Assembly (NCBI GenBank): GCA_027575805.1
Contig: JANBPU010000095.1
Coordinates: forward strand, 1 to 62,892
Direction: 5' to 3'
Length of the DNA stretch: 62,892 bases
Origin: Mycoemilia scoparia
Taxonomy: Eukaryota; Kickxellomycota; Kickxellomycetes; Kickxellales; Kickxellaceae
Shown: one piece after another, positions 32,774-43,962 of the stretch
Layout of the letters: every line of letters begins with the position of its first letter
Numbering within the stretch: position 1 is the first letter of the stretch
The notes under the pieces: model-generated
Told to the model about the DNA's origin: nothing
The model's input: only the letters and a program-made list of their open reading frames with translations
The model's database searches: none
Translations under genes and position numbers: made by a program

Positions 32774-34697
32774 ATGTCTCGTCTAGCAGACCATTTGGCA
32801 TTAACATTCCATAGCGTCTCGGCTAATCTTGGTTATGAGGATTTTACTGTTCCCGATGTTAGTATGCTAACATTAGTTATCACCATTGTCAGCATCTTCC
32901 TAGTATCCAAGGTAACCGCGTCAATCCAAGACACGTACTAACCAATGCATCTCCTTATGTCATAACACAATACTTACTTGACAATTCTCTTGCTTGCTTC
33001 TCTCTAAATAAATAAATAAATAAATAATGCCAAAAACGACGATGATAGATCATCTATACCCACTGCTTTGGCCCACTATCTAAAATTCCCGGTTCAATAA
33101 TCAACACTGTTATACCAACAACCATGCTCTATCATGTATACAAAGAAACCATTGACCTAGGTTTCTACGAAGAACACAAGAAATATGGCGAATGTGTTAG
33201 ATTGGGCCCGAACCTAGTGTCTGTAACCAACCCCGCAGATTGGAAAAGGGTTTTGATGTCACACAAGTTTTCCAAAACTATGACTCCCAACATTACCATC
33301 ATGGGAGCCCCCAATACATTTACAACTGATGATCCGGAATTGAACAAGACTAGGAGACGTCTCCTCAAACCGGCTTATACCACTACTCATATTGCTGCCA
33401 TGGAAGATAAAATTTTGGAATCTGGCCCAATGTCATTTAAGAGAAAGATTGACGATGCTATCCAAAATAGGAGCAGGGATAAGAAGCCTTCTGGAGCCGT
33501 TAGGATCAATTATATTGACTGGTTCCATTATATGACTTTTGATATTATTGGCGAATTGGCATTTGGGCAAAATTTTGGAATGCTACAGCGTGGTGATCTT
33601 ATGATGTTGGATGGAATTAAGGCCATCAACACCATTAATTCATTTGTAAGTCTTGAATTTTAACTATATATATATATATATATATATATTACATGCTTTC
33701 AGTACTTGTACTTGTCATTTGCCAAAAAGATCTACTAATATATTTAATTGTCTTTCATTTCTAGGAAATTTTTGTTCCGATTTTGCGTAATTTCAGATGG
33801 CTAATTGCCCCATTCTCTTTAAAAAATGTCCGCTTGGTTCTTGATTTCACTTGGGACGTTATAAACAAAAGAATACAAGAAACCAAGAACAATAATGGAA
33901 AACCTGTCCACCAAGATATTCTCCAAGTCTTGATAGATGCAGTTGACACTGAGACTGGAAAGAAGATGAACAAGCCTGAATTGGTTTCGGAAAATACTCT
34001 TCAACTTCTGGGTGGAACCGATACATCCAGCAATACTCTATCTTGGACCATGTTCTTGCTGATGGTCTATCCTGAAGTCTACCATAAAGTCTGTAAGGAG
34101 ATTCGTACCACTTATCCCGACAGATCCAAGCCCATTACTTACACCGAGGGGCTGGCCAAGCTTCCCTATCTTGAAGCCATTCTGTATGAGTCGATGAGAT
34201 TCAAGCCTACTTCAGGTGGAGGTACCGCGAGACGAGTACCTGAAGGCGGAATGATGTTGGCTTCAGGCCATTTCATTCCAGCTGGCACTGAAATATTCAT
34301 CCCAATCTATAGTATCCACCATGACAAAAAATTGTGGAAAGACCCTCATGTTTTTTATCCTGAACGCTTTATGGTTAATGAGAATAGTACCGAGAAGGAT
34401 GTTTATGAGAGAAAGAGGAATTTTGTTGTGTTTTCGAGTGGAGTGCGTCTTTGTCCAGGTCGCAATTTGGCGTGGTGTGAGATGTTCATGACACTGGCAA
34501 ATTTGTTGAGGGATTATGATTTTTGGCTTCCAGAGGATATGCCGTATGGTCCGGATGTCATTGATGAAGAAACTGGACAGCCAAAGATTATTCCTAGTAG
34601 AATGGCTATTACTATTGCACCAAGGTATCCTCAACGTGATGGATGGATTTGTGTCAAACATAATACTGATTATCTTATGACCACTTTTGCCCATTAA
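32774..34697 (+). CDS. Cytochrome P450-3 (555 aa)
   Basis: Three exons: 32774-32911, 33049-33645, 33765-34697. Intron 1 (phase 0) sits at the same place as in P450-1, right after the anchor (LVITIVSIFLVSK|IIYTHCFGPLSKIPGS), and contains a (TAAA)n run. Intron 2 (phase 0) contains (TA)n and splits INSF|EIFVPIL. Landmarks: I-helix GGTDTSS, K-helix E-S-M-R, heme loop FSSGVRLCPGRNLAW with cysteine 475. A membrane-anchored monooxygenase of unknown substrate, closest to P450-1. The stretch 34455-34595 is nearly identical to P450-2. Confidence 0.93.
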
Positions 34698-35082
34698 GCT
34701 AGGATGAAGGGAGAAAGGTCGTTATATTTTTTACTGTCTATTTATTTGAGTTTCAATATTTATTGTCTTTTATTTTCGTATAAGAAGAGTTTTAGTTCAA
34801 TCAAACAATGATGATGAACATGCCCATAGTCCTTACAGATCATGCTTTATAATACCAAGTATGAAAAATCAGTTGATGTAACTACGTAAACTTTTAGATA
34901 TCTCTACTTTCTCACTGAATACATCAATTTGTAAGGCATGATTTTGATGCTAAATACACCTGGCTAATAATGAGTTGAATAAACTGTTGTTTGGAAATGT
35001 GTGTTTATTCCACAACAATAATAATAATATAATTTTCATCAAAAAAGAAACAACATGACAAGTGAGGAAACGTAAATAGGCT
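34698..35082. other. Convergent intergenic region
   Basis: Between P450-3 and the secreted protein gene; AT-rich with a TAATAATAATATA run near 35020. No gene seen. Confidence 0.45.
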
Positions 35083-35541
35083 TTAACAATATCGCCAAGA
35101 TACTTCGATTCCTCCTGTAAGCATTCCATCGTTTAGTTGCTCAATAGCGGCACGACTAATTTCCAGACCACCTTTTTTACAGAAAACACAGGGACCAACT
35201 AAAGTAACAGTGATATTTGTAGGCTTGTATTTGGTGGATGTAATACAAGCCTTCTTTCCACAAATTGAACTAAAATCACTAAGACCCTCGTCATACACGA
35301 TGCCAACAAGCTCATCGTCACTGGTATCTAAATCTCCACAGCCAGTATCAGAACCACCAGATGACATAATGTTAACAATACCCTCTATGGAGTTATTAGA
35401 TCCCTCATTGCTATCGCCACTGCTACTAGCATCTTTAACACCATCGTCAGGATTTTTACCATTACCATCTGCTTGGCCATGGACGATGACTGCAGACATC
35501 GAGATTAAAAAAGGTAAAACAAAAGTCGTATACAATTTCAT
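35083..35541 (-). CDS. Small secreted protein with a double-psi beta-barrel (expansin/RlpA-like)
   Basis: 152 residues. An N-terminal signal peptide (MKLYTTFVLPFLISMSAVIV, cleavage likely near HG|QA) is followed by a Gly/Ser/Asn/Asp-rich linker and a C-terminal domain of about 85 residues. That domain matches the RlpA/expansin-like fold: CGDLDTSDDELVGIVYDE, then KPTNITVTLVGPCVFCKKGG, LEISRAAIEQL, and a final GGIEVSWRYC. Similar small secreted proteins are common in fungi and are linked to cell-wall carbohydrate binding; enzymatic activity is doubtful. The frame extends 17 codons further upstream, but a TATATAA box at 35574-35583 lies inside that extension, so the methionine at 35541, which opens the signal peptide, is chosen. 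Confidence 0.85.
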   Translation of the reverse strand: MKLYTTFVLPFLISMSAVIVHGQADGNGKNPDDGVKDASSSGDSNEGSNNSIEGIVNIMSSGGSDTGCGDLDTSDDELVGIVYDEGLSDFSSICGKKACITSTKYKPTNITVTLVGPCVFCKKGGLEISRAAIEQLNDGMLTGGIEVSWRYC

Positions 35542-35573
35542 CTTATTAATAATTCGTATTTGATTGCTATTTG

Positions 35574-35584
35574 GATATATAAAA
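35574..35584 (-). promoter_or_regulatory. TATA box of the secreted protein gene
   Basis: Minus-strand TTTTATATATCC about 35 bp upstream of the chosen ATG, implying a very short leader. Confidence 0.45.
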
Positions 35585-36169
35585 GAATGCAATGATAAAT
35601 CTATTGAAAATGATTTTTGGAATTGATTTATCTCTATATGTTTTCTTTAATGCTGGGTCCCTTTTTATATTGTAGAAAAAATAATAAACAAATATATTGC
35701 TGTAATCATTTCATCAACAATAAGTATGCTTGTATAAGCATAAGCTGCATGGAAATATGGATATGGATGGGCGTGTGTGTGTATGTGTATGAACATCTAT
35801 TTTAAAGATTCATATAATTTTATATTCGTAATCATATTCTTTATCTACTATATATTGATTGTTGGAATGATTCCCTTGAATAGTAAAAAAATATCAGAAC
35901 AATTTGATATACTTGATGTGAGTGATATTTCTACTCTTGTTAATGTTTTTGGTTTATATATCCAACACAAGCCAAAAGTTATTTTTACTCAAAACTGTCT
36001 TCATAAATGTGGCCAAAGAACAAAAGATAGTTGATTTATGAATACGATGATTAGAGAACTCAAATCTAAAATACTTTGAATATATAGAGTCTTCTGTTTA
36101 CCATTCATTATAGTTAAGTTTCATATCACCTTCGGCAAAAAGGGGTCGCCTCCTTCCCCCCACCCACCC
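35585..36169. other. Intergenic, nothing recognised
   Basis: AT-rich; an 85-codon frame at 35777-36034 has no homology. A C-rich tract lies at about 36150-36175. Confidence 0.4.
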
Positions 36170-36260
36170 CTCCCAGGAACTGCATATGAAATGGATAGCA
36201 ATTTGACTAAAATCTGATGAGTACCCCTTTTTTAAATTTAATACGTGGTCACTAGTAAAA
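36170..36260 (+). repeat. Dispersed ~100-130-bp repeat, copy R5
   Basis: CATATGAAATGGATAGCAAT and TTTGACTAAAATCTGATGAG blocks, almost identical to R7 near 52100 in reverse orientation. Lies upstream of family copy 5 in the same relation as R7 to copy 6. Confidence 0.55.
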
Positions 36261-36739
36261 TATTTATCATATGAATGAGATTACAAATCTGGTATTGGTA
36301 GCAACATGTGTTTTCCATAGAAAGAACCAGCTATAAGAAATCAGAATTATTTGAATATCAAGGTAGATCAGCAACAAAATAAATCATTTATAAATAACAA
36401 GATTTGAGTACAAGATTTCTTTACACAAATCAAATCCTTTGCCAAAAATTGGTTGTTTGGTTCTAATTTTGACCAAAAAATATTTTTGTTTATTCAAAGT
36501 TGATAGTTCAAATGGTTACATTGTGAATAAGGTGGCGAAAATTTCCAAATAATATATTTAAAAAGGGAAATTTTTGACAAACCTGTAAATGCCTCAGAAA
36601 TTCTTTATAAATAGTCTAAGCTCCACCCCCAAACCCAATTTCAACTATCGCTTCTACCTATTCCCTCTTCAGACATCGCCCACACTCCTACAACCAACAC
36701 AGACAGACAACACCCCTTGCTTGACTACTTTCAGTAACC
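36261..36739 (+). promoter_or_regulatory. Conserved upstream region of family copy 5
   Basis: Nearly the reverse complement of 51581-52070 upstream of copy 6, over about 450 bp. Includes TATAAATA at 36606-36613, about 130 bp before the ATG, followed by a C-rich leader (CTCCACCCCCAAACCC) shared in all copies. Confidence 0.65.
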
Positions 36740-37486
36740 ATGCAATCCACTAGTGTTACTGCATTCAACCTTGAAAAGTTCAAGTTTTCTTCCCGAATGT
36801 CTTACTTTAAGGTAATACTGCTCCAAGTACTTTTTCACTTTTGTGATATCAGTGCCTTTGAACCTACTAAAGAGCTTACTGATAACCTGGATAGCATTGG
36901 GTCTAAATCATCACCTAATTGGAAAGAGAACCCAAACATCAATATGTGGGCACTTGTAATTAAAAGCGCTGCCCAAGCACTTATCAGTCAGGCTAAGGAA
37001 TACACTGATGCTCATGGGTTGATTGAAAGTAAACACAATGATGGTGATACAGACCACGACAGAGTACTTTGTATATGGAAACTGTATTTTGCTACATTTC
37101 TTGTTCAGCATCTCCATGTACGTTTGGAATTATTGAAAAGACCAGTAGGTGGTGTTACTACAGTTGTGAAAATCCCAGTAATTATTGCTACAGTCGATGA
37201 CTGTCATAACATGTTTGAGCAAATCATTGATATATCAAATCCCATTATTGCTCTTGACTCTGAAGGTTTTGAAAGCTTCTTTGGTAAACTTCAAAGGAAT
37301 ATTTATGATGAAGTTTTCATTACTCTTAATAACCAAAAACTTCATGAATGTATTGCTGATCAAAATGTTGATATCACTGATTCTGCCAAGGCTATAACTT
37401 TTGGTTTAGGGCTGATAGAATTTAATTTGTTTCAACATATTAAAGCTATAGTTGACACATTCTGCCCATATAGAGTGGGTGTATGA
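36740..37486 (+). CDS. Unknown ~240-residue family, copy 5 (248 aa), plus strand
   Basis: The only copy on the plus strand. Family blocks in order: SPNWKENPNINMWALVIKSA, AQALISQAKEYTDAHG, TDHDRVLCIWKLYFATFLVQ, ATVDDCHNMFEQIIDISNPI, NQKLHECIADQNVDITDSAK and AITFGLGLIEFNLF, ending in IVDTFCPYRVGV. Promoter and 3' block are conserved with the minus-strand copies, so orientation changed for the whole unit. No domain recognised. Confidence 0.8.
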   Translation: MQSTSVTAFNLEKFKFSSRMSYFKVILLQVLFHFCDISAFEPTKELTDNLDSIGSKSSPNWKENPNINMWALVIKSAAQALISQAKEYTDAHGLIESKHNDGDTDHDRVLCIWKLYFATFLVQHLHVRLELLKRPVGGVTTVVKIPVIIATVDDCHNMFEQIIDISNPIIALDSEGFESFFGKLQRNIYDEVFITLNNQKLHECIADQNVDITDSAKAITFGLGLIEFNLFQHIKAIVDTFCPYRVGV

Positions 37487-37689
37487 GTTAACTAAACTTG
37501 CTACTGTACACATCCTAGCTAGACACTTTCTATGTAATAATGACAAAGCAATTGTGATGAATCAGAGAATGCATCTTTTGACCATCATCCTATTAAAAGG
37601 CTATTCTGAAGCCAATATTGACTTCAGAGTATAGATATTATAGCTGAAGTATATAAGGGGAACCCATGAACCTTTACAGCAATAATATT

Positions 37690-37795
37690 TGTTTGGGATT
37701 ATTATTCTTGGTTGTTTATAGTAGCTAGTTATGTGGGCTTTTCTGTTTTATCTTTAATAAATACAAGAGAGGTTCTTAAAGCATATACTATAAAG
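37690..37795 (+). terminator. Conserved 3' block of family copy 5
   Basis: GGTTGTTTATAGTAGCTAG...GGGCTTTTCTGTTTTATC followed by AATAAA at 37756-37761, and TTAAAGCATA. This is the reverse complement of the blocks found left of the minus-strand copies. It lies about 200 bp after the stop, which fits a 3'-UTR with its poly(A) signal. Confidence 0.6.
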
Positions 37796-37839
37796 TAAGA
37801 TTGCGTATATGATCAAAATTCAAAAGAACTTGAGCAAAA

Positions 37840-37960
37840 ACAATAAATTCCAGGAACTGATCATGAAATGAGCTGATATTTGGGCCAAAATCCAAGGACC
37901 CATTTCTGCCTATCATGCATTTAATCATTAGCGAAATCTGACGCTTAAGTTATTATCCTT
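37840..37960 (+). repeat. Dispersed ~100-130-bp repeat, copy R6
   Basis: ATGAAATGAGCTGATATTTG and GGGCCAAAATCCAAGGACCC blocks, the latter close to R3. Lies downstream of copy 5 in direct orientation to R5. Confidence 0.5.
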
Positions 37961-38434
37961 TAGCTATAATATATTTTCCAAATACCTACTGTATAACTTG
38001 TATAACTTTCAAGTTTATGTGTGGGCTTCAAGTAAACTATTGGCCAAAACTCCTGTGTATATTTGTTTCAATGTTATTACATACCCAAGACTTTTGATTA
38101 GTTTGATATTGATAACTTGAGAGGGGCTGAGAGAAACCATTTTAGATATTACGTTTTATATATGTAACCCTTGTTAAACATGATACCCTATATAACTTCA
38201 TTGAGACAGACAGACAGACAGAGAGAGAGAGAGAGCAAGGCTTGATGTATTAGTAATGCACTGTATTTTATTCTTTTATATTATTTACAAAGATTATAGT
38301 GTATATTATACATATGTTAAAGTTTTATTTTTAGGATTATTAGAACTAGAAAAAACGACACATGCACAACAACATCATTATAAACAAAATTTTGATATTA
38401 ATATTATAGATTTAAAAGGGTATGAAGAAGCAAA
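37961..38434. other. Intergenic with compound microsatellite
   Basis: Contains (GACA)n(GA)n at about 38203-38236 and no recognised gene. Confidence 0.5.
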
Positions 38435-40213
38435 TTAAACAAGAGTTGATGTAGTCGAGACAGCAGATAAAGGTGTACTACCACCACCACCTTCTGTTTC
38501 TTTGTCTTCATTCGAAAACGCCCTATTACTCTGGATTTCTAGATTGCTACTACTGTTGCTATTGTCGATAGGAATAGAAAATGCGGACAAATCTGCAGGT
38601 TTGATGACAATCCAGCCATCACGATCCGGGTATCTGGGTCCAAACACAAGGCCAAGATGACCAGGCATGATTTTTGGTTCACCAGTAAGGGGGTCGATAA
38701 CATCAGGACCAAAGTGACTTTCCTTGGGCAATTCAAAATCATAATCACGAAGAAGTCTGCTCATAGGAAGCATCATCTCCATCCAAGCCAAATTTCTGCC
38801 TGGACAAATCCGATACCCAGTCGAAAATATAAAAACGTTTCTTTTGCGTTCAGCCGCGCCTTCGCCCAGGAATCTTTCGGGAATAAATTTGTCGGGTTGG
38901 TCCCAGTATTTAGGATTACGATGAAGACCCTGGATAAAGACATAGATGGTGGTTCCGCCAGGGATTTTATAGCCCTGGAATTCGGCACCTTCCTTTGGAA
39001 CAGTTCGGCCAAGACCGGCAGGAACGACTGGCAACAGTCGCATTGATTCGTAAAGGACGGCTTCGAGGTATGGCAGTTTTGAACGAGCTTCGCTGTATTT
39101 GATTGATGATTTTGGGTTAGGAAATGCCTCCCGGACTTCTTGGACGACCTTTTTGTAAACTTCGGGGTATATCATTAGCAAGAATAGGGTCCACGACATG
39201 GTGTTACTTGCTGTGTCAGTTCCGCCAAACAAAAGGACGATATTTTCTGACACGATCTCTTGGATGCTCATTTTGTTTCCTGTTTCTTTGTCAACAGAGT
39301 CAATAAAACTCTGGAGGATATCTTTGCGTTCGGGCTTTCCTTTTTCTTGGTTTTCGCGGATTCGGTCCTGGACGATTTTTTTGGTGTAGGCGACAAGTTT
39401 ACGGGCATCGTCTCGCTGTTTCTTCATAATCCATTCTTTTTCGAGAGTAAATGGAACCGCAGCTTCGGTTGCGGCCAGAAATGACATCGAATGCATGTAT
39501 CCGAGGATTGTAAAGTCTCCTCTCTCAAGCATCCCGAAACTTTTTCCGAATGCTAGCTCACTGACTACATCAAACATCATGTAATAAAAATCTTTTACGT
39601 AATTGATTCGACACTCGCGGACTCCGGTCTGTTGAGCATTTTTGTTGAGCAGAGCTTCTATCTTGTTTTTTAGTGATACAACGGTCTGGTCGTGGATGAT
39701 TTTTTCCATTTCGCTGATGTGTGATACGGTAAAGGCCGGACCGATTTGTCGACGCCGCATTTCGTTGAATTTGGGATCCTTGGTGGTGAAGATGTTTGGT
39801 GCGCCAAGGATACTCATGTTGTAGACTTTGCTTTTTATAAAGGTCTTTTTGCTGAGAATGTGGCGAGCATCGTTGGGATCGCTGATGCAGACTCGGTTTC
39901 GGGCAACATAAAAGATTGGGCCATATTTGTGTTGTTGGTTGAGGAGATAGGTGTGGAATTCGCCTTGGAACAGGGATTTGTACATGTTATAGGAGAATAC
40001 TGTTTCCCAGAATGGGCCCGGCATTTTGGAGAGTGGTGTTAGAAGGCGAGCAGTTATGATTTTCCAGATGAATATGGAAGTGAGAGTTATGAGTGTCCAT
40101 TGCCAGAAAGATAGTTGGGCAAGAAGAGAAGGATATGAAAGGGAATTGGTGATGGACCTTATGTTGTTGTAAATGGTGAGTTGAGTTGGAACAGGCGTCG
40201 TGATATCAGACAT
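38435..40213 (-). CDS. Cytochrome P450-4 (592 aa), intronless
   Basis: Uninterrupted P450 on the minus strand. N-terminal membrane anchor (FWQWTLITLTSIFIWKI) followed by a proline-rich hinge (LTPLSKMPGPF). I-helix GGTDTAS, K-helix Y-E-S-M-R, and heme loop FSTGYRICPGRNLAW with the cysteine at residue 470. After the catalytic domain comes a low-complexity tail of about 45 residues rich in Ser, Asn and Gly (NSNSSSNLEIQSN, EGGGGSTPLS) not seen in the other three. It is more distant from P450-1 to -3 and has none of their introns. The frame opens 20 codons further upstream only at a TTG, so the ATG at 40213 (MSDITTPVP) is used. Substrate unknown. Confidence 0.93.
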   Translation of the reverse strand: MSDITTPVPTQLTIYNNIRSITNSLSYPSLLAQLSFWQWTLITLTSIFIWKIITARLLTPLSKMPGPFWETVFSYNMYKSLFQGEFHTYLLNQQHKYGPIFYVARNRVCISDPNDARHILSKKTFIKSKVYNMSILGAPNIFTTKDPKFNEMRRRQIGPAFTVSHISEMEKIIHDQTVVSLKNKIEALLNKNAQQTGVRECRINYVKDFYYMMFDVVSELAFGKSFGMLERGDFTILGYMHSMSFLAATEAAVPFTLEKEWIMKKQRDDARKLVAYTKKIVQDRIRENQEKGKPERKDILQSFIDSVDKETGNKMSIQEIVSENIVLLFGGTDTASNTMSWTLFLLMIYPEVYKKVVQEVREAFPNPKSSIKYSEARSKLPYLEAVLYESMRLLPVVPAGLGRTVPKEGAEFQGYKIPGGTTIYVFIQGLHRNPKYWDQPDKFIPERFLGEGAAERKRNVFIFSTGYRICPGRNLAWMEMMLPMSRLLRDYDFELPKESHFGPDVIDPLTGEPKIMPGHLGLVFGPRYPDRDGWIVIKPADLSAFSIPIDNSNSSSNLEIQSNRAFSNEDKETEGGGGSTPLSAVSTTSTLV

Positions 40214-41689
40214 TTTGGGGGGAAATTTTGTATGTTTTGGTTGATGGTTTGGGATAAGATTTAAACGGTGCAAAGGTAAAAGCTAATTCCTAGAATAATA
40301 AAAATATTATTAATATTATAGCAATAGAAATTATTATATAAAAGCTGGGGATGAGGAATATAGAGATGTTGGAGTAGCAATATGAATGTCAGCTATTTTT
40401 AAAGGAAAAAAGGCAGGATTTTCTTTTGAATTGAAGACGGTTGCTTCATTTATTATATATCAAAAACCAAATTGCTACAAACTAACCAGCACCTTGCTTA
40501 AACATGACTGTATGTGCGTGCCGATGTTCTTGGTTGGCAAAAAGTTACTGATCACAGAAATGCCTATTTAAATTGTTACCCTGGCTTCTACCTACTCCAA
40601 AAGGAAATTCCAAAACCGATTGTCCAAACATACATAAACCCAAAAATAAAACAACTTTGCTCACTCGTAGAGATGAATTCAAACCTCAGTCTCTTTTCCT
40701 AAATGTCAATGTTATAACATGTGAAGGCACAACCTTGGATATTAGCAGACAGAACATCTCGCTTTATCCATTGGATCAATATGACAAAACCTGTATAACA
40801 TTGTCACCTGTCAGGGCTTGAATTCCGACAACTTATGCCTCTTTGAATACGATGGAGGGTAAATTGACGCCCTGTTGTGCTCCAAAATGATTTTCTTTGC
40901 CTTGGTAAGTCGTGCACATCATTAATAACCAAGAGGCATAATAAAGCATTACCAAAGATGGTAATTGGACGTGGACAAGAGGAACAATTACGCTTTACTA
41001 CAGATAAACAGGAAAGCAGGCGGTCGTAAATGGCATAACCAGACAATCGCGCAGAGTCCAAGAATAGTTAGACACGGTATATTTTTCGACTTGTGACTAT
41101 TTGTGCAAGCCCAATGGTCGTTAGGAAAACAAATATCTGAGATATGTGTTGTTGTAAAGGCATGCCGATGTAGTCACTGGGGCTGCAGCGTGCTGTGGCA
41201 GAGATAGGCTGTTGTGATTCGGCTAGCCCGAAAAGAAAAAGATTTGCAAATGTCTAGATAAATTGGGCATTAGTACCGACATAAATTGACACCATAAAAC
41301 CTTCTATGGTTTTTATTGTCTATGGCTCATTTCCTGAGTTTGTATGAGGTGGTTTTATAAACAGCTTTGGCAACCCTGTGACAAGGAGTTCAACCTTTTA
41401 GCCTTAAACATTATTGCTGATGTTAGGGTTAGACAAAATCCATATCATCATTAGGCAAGGAGGGAGGGAGTGAGTTTTTTCGTTCCTCCTTGTCTTCATT
41501 ATCATCATCATCATCATCATTGCTATCGTTTGAAAAGATGAGTATGGCGATGTATTTTAAAGTCGATCGATTGTAGTTGGTTGGCTGGATTGATGATTAC
41601 ACACATTGTTGTGCGAATCCTGGGAATGTCTTTTAAGGTTATCATTTACTATTGTGTTAGCTGGATCAAAACCTGCAACCCAAATGTGG
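40214..41689. other. Intergenic, nothing recognised
   Basis: Includes a (CAT)n run at about 41499-41521. The frames at 40386-41061 have no homology. Confidence 0.35.
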
Positions 41690-41830
41690 CCGGTTGGCAA
41701 ACCATCCGCCAAAAGGAAATAGACAGTTGCCCTCATACATTCCCTGCAAATCAGCCCATAGCCCATACATTTTAGCTGGAGTCTTAGTGATGATTGGCTG
41801 GTATCCAAGGGAATATCCTAGCACCATTCT
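41680..41830. repeat. Diverged repeat shared with 52280-52430
   Basis: A central stretch including TTGCCCTCATACATTCCCTG and CAAATCAG.CCATA is almost identical to 52324-52363, with weaker similarity on both sides. On the plus strand both copies encode a related peptide (GNR.LPSYIPCKS.H..Y.L); on the minus strand both encode GLICRECMRAT. Possibly a relic exon or element fragment. Confidence 0.45.
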
Positions 41831-43962
41831 TTTGGAGAAGACTGCCCTGCCAGTTTGGCAGTTGTTCTTTTATATACCCTTTGTTGAAGTAGAAACCGGT
41901 ATCCATGCATTTATATCCGCATACGGTATCTTTTTCTCTCTGGTAGTGATTCCGCCGGTCCAATTCTCTATATCCAATACATGCATATGTATCTCTTGTT
42001 ACTAGATGAAAGAGATCGGGCGTAGAACTTTGCTCTCAGCCACAGCTTTTTATTGCCTGATTTAGCTGGTCTGCCTATAATGAGCCAGATGGGGCCACAA
42101 GAATCAGGGCCTTTTAAAAGATGGGGCTATTTGGTTTATACAATCCCAAACTGTTCTTTACATTAGTTTGTTGCATGAATTTACATATGCAAAGGAATGT
42201 GCCAAAATAAAGGCGACTTATTTTATATTTATTTGCTTAAAGCTTTGAACAAGGACAAGCAATGGTCATGTGTCTATTCCTCAATTATAGCTGGACTGTA
42301 AAAATGCAAATCCTTTAAACACAACATTTAGTTTGATTCAGGTGCCGACAATGGTCTTTGGGAGAATCAAGATATAGCAAAGAAAGCCAGAACGCCCTGT
42401 GTCTCTGTGTGTGTGAGTACGGGCGTGTGCTTGTCGGTTATTTTCTACTTGACAAGTATATATTTGTCCTATCAGTAGGCATTGGAAACCTTAATAATAA
42501 TGACAGAGAATATTTTTGGGGTAAATCTACCTAACCTGTGTTGTTGCAGCTTTTGGTATATTTTCAGTAATTTGTCAAAACTTTCAGATTGATACGTATC
42601 TTACACACAACTAAAAAGATCCGAGGTTACTTTTGGGGGCTTGTCTAAAAAAGTTACTAATCAATCTACTTGCTTGCAAGTAACTGTCTGCACAGCATTG
42701 CAGCTGCAGCTACAGCTACAGCTACAGCTGCAACAAACAAAAGAAGAAGAAACTTTTTGCAGAAGAATCCTACGTGGTTTGTCCACCTGTATGAAAAGAG
42801 AAAGGGCGAGAGAAAGAGAGAGAGAGTCTGTGGGGATTGTCAAACAATATCTGTGCTCATGCTTCTATCTGCCATCTCAACAAGACTTGACTTCTGTGTG
42901 GTGGTGATTATTGTTTACTATTATTGGGGATGTCCATTTCTAGCCACACGGGAAACAATAACAATGAAAATCGTATTGTCAAAAGTTGTATGTACAGCCT
43001 CATTTTTGCCGATGCGAAAATTTCCAAGCAAAGAGGATGAGAAGCACAACCTATTTCAAAAAACTATTGGGTACGCACAGCACACATTTTGGAGATTTGT
43101 ATTGTTGCGATATTAAAAGAGTAGACATGACAAATAAATACGTTCGACATCGATTTCTATTTTATTGTATTGCTGTAATGCATAGGAATGAGTATTAACA
43201 ACCACGAATATTCAAAACTGAAGTGCCAAACATATTCGTCCCCACAAAGCTTTTCTACTAATTTGGGTGTGTGCGCTAAAGCAATATTACAATAATGTAA
43301 TTAACCCAATAAGTATATGGGATATATAAATGTGCATCCAAAAAGTAGTTTCATGAGCGCAATTAAGGCCGAGAAATTGATTTCAATTAGCCATCACCAT
43401 CTTTTTAAATCAGATTATTTTGAAACTATTGTTAAGCCACTATTTCAATTTACAATGGCAGTTCTATTGATATTTTGTGACTGGCGTTTAACTTCTTATT
43501 CACAATAATGATGATAATGATAGTAATAATGCCAGCAAAACGTCGCCACAGAAAGTCAGTCATGAACTAACCAGCAGTCTAGAAATGTGGTCATGCCAAA
43601 CTTTTTCAGATTATCACAGCCCTGTTTGTCAGATACACGTAACCCAAATTGTCACATAAATAACAAATTTTGTGTTCTCGAATCGCAGCCAGTCGAGAAT
43701 ACCAAATTATGTGATCCCATAACATGATCAAACAGCTATTTTGGCACAAACAAGTGTATGATGACATATCACTCTGTAGCCACATGATAAAATCACAAAC
43801 ACACATTCGAATGCTGTGTGTTCATGTATGCATCTTAGACTCTCCTTGGCCCCTTTTATATACTGTACTATAGCAATAACCATACATACAATATCTCTCT
43901 GTCTCTTTCTTTCTCTTACTTCCTAAAAAAGGGAACACGCATTCGTCAATTTACAATACTAA
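41831..43962. other. Intergenic upstream of ATG6, nothing recognised
   Basis: About 2.1 kb. Contains a (CAGCTA)n/(CTGCAG)n microsatellite at about 42700-42733 and a GA-rich patch near 42800-42830. A 148-codon frame (42670-43116) starts at TTG and covers the microsatellite; not called. The last 100 bp are CT-rich (TCTCTCTGTCTCTTTCTTTC) as expected for a promoter. Confidence 0.4.

Noticed and set aside
38435..40273. Longer P450-4 starting 20 codons upstream
   Set aside because: The extension begins at TTG and is not P450-like; the ATG at 40213 precedes a normal anchor.
42670..43116. 148-codon plus frame upstream of ATG6
   Set aside because: Starts at TTG and spans a CAGCTA microsatellite; no recognisable domain.
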